A stretch of DNA of 5,764 nt from Rubrobacter sp. (GTDB taxonomy: Bacteria > Actinomycetota > Rubrobacteria > Rubrobacterales > Rubrobacteraceae). This document shows positions 4,868 through 5,764 of this stretch, piece by piece. A model generated the notes under the pieces. It was not told where the DNA came from, did not search any database, and was given only the letters and a program-made list of their open reading frames with translations. The stretch's first letter is position 1. Every line of letters starts with the position of its first letter. Location of the stretch: contig JACDDK010000070.1 of the NCBI GenBank assembly GCA_013817025.1, forward strand, positions 1 to 5,764. The letters run 5' to 3'. Both the position numbers and the translations under genes were made by a program.

Positions 4868-5272
4868 GGCCGGCGTGTTTCCCACGACGGCGTCGGCCTC
4901 TATCTCGACCAGTATCTCCGGCGAGATCAAGCGCCGCACCTCGACCATGCTGGTGGCCGGTCTTATGTCCCCAAACACCTTACCGTGCGCTTTTCCGACT
5001 TTCTCCCAATCGTCGATGTCGATCACGAATATTCGAGTCCGCACCACGTCCGACAACTCCGCGCCCGCCGCCTCCAGCGCCACACGAATATTCGCCAGAG
5101 CCTGGACCGCCTGCGCGTAGGCGTCGCCCGCGCCCACGATGCCACCGCTTCCATCCGTGGCCGTCGTGCCGGATACGAACACGAAAGCGCCTTTCCGCAC
5201 GGCGCGTGAATACCCAACGACCCGCTCCCATTCGGTACCGCTGGTTATGTTGAATCGGGGGTTTTCGTCCAC
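4859..5272 (-). CDS. RidA/YjgF/YER057c/UK114-family protein lacking the canonical arginine
   Basis: The 137-residue product has the chorismate-mutase-like RidA fold: VRKGAFVFVSGTTATD (25-40), AYAQAVQALANIRVALEAAGAELSDVV (51-77) and the C-terminal signature SMVEVRRLISPEILVEIEADAV (108-129). Classical RidA proteins are trimeric and hydrolyse 2-aminoacrylate and related enamines or imines released by PLP enzymes. Their key arginine (R105 in E. coli, PARSCVEV) is replaced here by T107 (PATSMVEV), so ordinary RidA deaminase activity is doubtful; this fits one of the divergent Rid subfamilies. The conserved Glu near the end (E125, in VEIEA) is kept. The start is a GTG one base after the nudC stop (TAA-A-GTG), with no clear ribosome-binding site, so translation is probably coupled to nudC. 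There is no signal peptide. The substrate is unknown. Confidence 0.9.
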   Translation of the reverse strand: MDENPRFNITSGTEWERVVGYSRAVRKGAFVFVSGTTATDGSGGIVGAGDAYAQAVQALANIRVALEAAGAELSDVVRTRIFVIDIDDWEKVGKAHGKVFGDIRPATSMVEVRRLISPEILVEIEADAVVGNTPASL

Positions 5273-5273
5273 T

Positions 5274-5764
5274 TTAGTGCTCGCTGTCTCGTGCGCGCCG
5301 CACGTTGACGAAGTCGTCGATCAGACGCCGCGCGATGCTGAAGGGTGGCGGCATCTGAGGTAGATCCCCGGCCGTGTACCAGCCGGCGTCTTCTATCTCC
5401 GTGGGCTGGGGCGTTAGCTCGCCACCCGCGTAGTCGGCGGTAAAGCCGATCATGAGCGAGTTTGGAAACGGCCACGGTTGGCTACCGAAGTACCGGATGT
5501 TCTCCACCTCGACGCTGGTCTCTTCGCACACCTCGCGCCGCACCGTCTCTTCCATCGACTCCCCCGGCTCCACGAAGCCCGCGAGAACGCTGTAGAGCCC
5601 CTTCGGAAAGCCCGGCGAACGCGCCAACAGTATTTGCTCCCCATCCGTCACTCGCATGATGACCGCCGGGCTCACCTTCGGGTAGTGCATCATCCCGCAG
5701 TTCGGACACTTCATCGCCATCTCGTCCGGTACCAGCACCGTCTCCCACCCGCAACGCCCACAGT
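5274..5764 (-). CDS. nudC: NAD(+)/NADH diphosphatase, Nudix family (partial, N-terminus beyond right edge)
   Basis: NudC cleaves NAD(H) to NMN(H) plus AMP and, in E. coli, can remove NAD caps from RNA. The visible 162 residues carry three diagnostic parts. First is a four-Cys zinc ribbon, CGRC (visible residues 1-4) and CPNC (19-22). Second is the Nudix box, starting at GFVEPGE and ending REVCEETSV. Third is SQPWPFPNSLM, the motif that separates NudC from other Nudix hydrolases. After these come the usual WY..DLPQMPPP and ARRLIDDFV. The zinc ribbon shows that the frame continues rightward past the edge; a GTG at 5738 splits the ribbon and is not the real start. E. coli NudC is 257 residues, so about 90-120 may be missing. 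The Nudix box has Ser where the consensus Gly precedes the last hydrophobic residue (EETSV instead of EExGU). The catalytic Glu residues of REVCEE are intact, so activity is still expected. It is followed immediately by the RidA-like gene. Confidence 0.94.
   Translation of the reverse strand, partial: CGRCGWETVLVPDEMAMKCPNCGMMHYPKVSPAVIMRVTDGEQILLARSPGFPKGLYSVLAGFVEPGESMEETVRREVCEETSVEVENIRYFGSQPWPFPNSLMIGFTADYAGGELTPQPTEIEDAGWYTAGDLPQMPPPFSIARRLIDDFVNVRRARDSEH

Noticed and set aside
4501..5253. Plus-strand open frame of 250 codons across tetR and the RidA-like gene
   Set aside because: It is a Pro/Arg/Ser-rich translation typical of an antisense shadow, and it overlaps the operators and two supported genes.
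5274..5738. Treating the GTG at 5738 as the start of a short 154-residue Nudix protein
   Set aside because: The frame upstream encodes the CGRC half of the zinc ribbon right at the window edge, so the gene is longer and only truncated by the window.
1..5764. Mobile element, CRISPR array, toxin-antitoxin, phage or defence genes, tRNA or rRNA
   Set aside because: I looked for transposase or nuclease motifs, regular repeats and cloverleaf-like elements and saw none. The genes are ordinary metabolic and regulatory ones.

Overview
The window is a GC-rich bacterial chromosome segment. Every gene I can support lies on the minus strand and reads from right to left. High GC, GTG and TTG starts alongside ATG, very tight gene spacing and the style of the proteins (DUF427, TetR, a split-off PdxH) point to an actinobacterium. 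A Rubrobacter-like lineage is my best guess, but that is impression and not proof. The long plus-strand open frames are GC-driven shadows of the minus-strand genes.

Layout in transcription order, from high to low coordinates: (1) the C-terminal part of an NAD(+)/NADH diphosphatase, NudC, cut by the right edge; (2) a RidA/YjgF-family protein starting one base after the nudC stop, which lacks the canonical RidA arginine; (3) a 200-bp non-coding stretch with two overlapping inverted repeats and two copies of a 20-bp operator-like motif; (4) a TetR-family repressor that probably controls itself through those sites; (5) a 72-bp gap with a perfect TATAAT -10 box and a strong Shine-Dalgarno; (6) a DUF427 protein; (7) pdxH, pyridoxamine 5'-phosphate oxidase, 10 bp downstream; (8) a 169-bp leader with a possible hairpin touching the next ribosome-binding site; (9) a fumarylacetoacetate-hydrolase (FAH) family enzyme; (10) an FAD-linked D-lactate/2-hydroxyacid dehydrogenase 4 bp downstream; (11) the start of a small multi-spanning membrane protein 13 bp further on, cut by the left edge.

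Functionally this is mainly housekeeping and central metabolism. NudC acts on NAD(H), PdxH makes PLP, and RidA-family proteins generally deal with reactive enamine/imine by-products of PLP enzymes. The FAH enzyme and the flavin dehydrogenase look like a catabolic pair in which C-C bond hydrolysis of an acylpyruvate-like compound is followed by oxidation of a 2-hydroxyacid. I see no mobile element, CRISPR array, tRNA or rRNA, and no clear sign of a new defence or secretion system. The most interesting parts are the tetR regulatory region, the RidA-like protein without its arginine, and the structured leader before the FAH gene.
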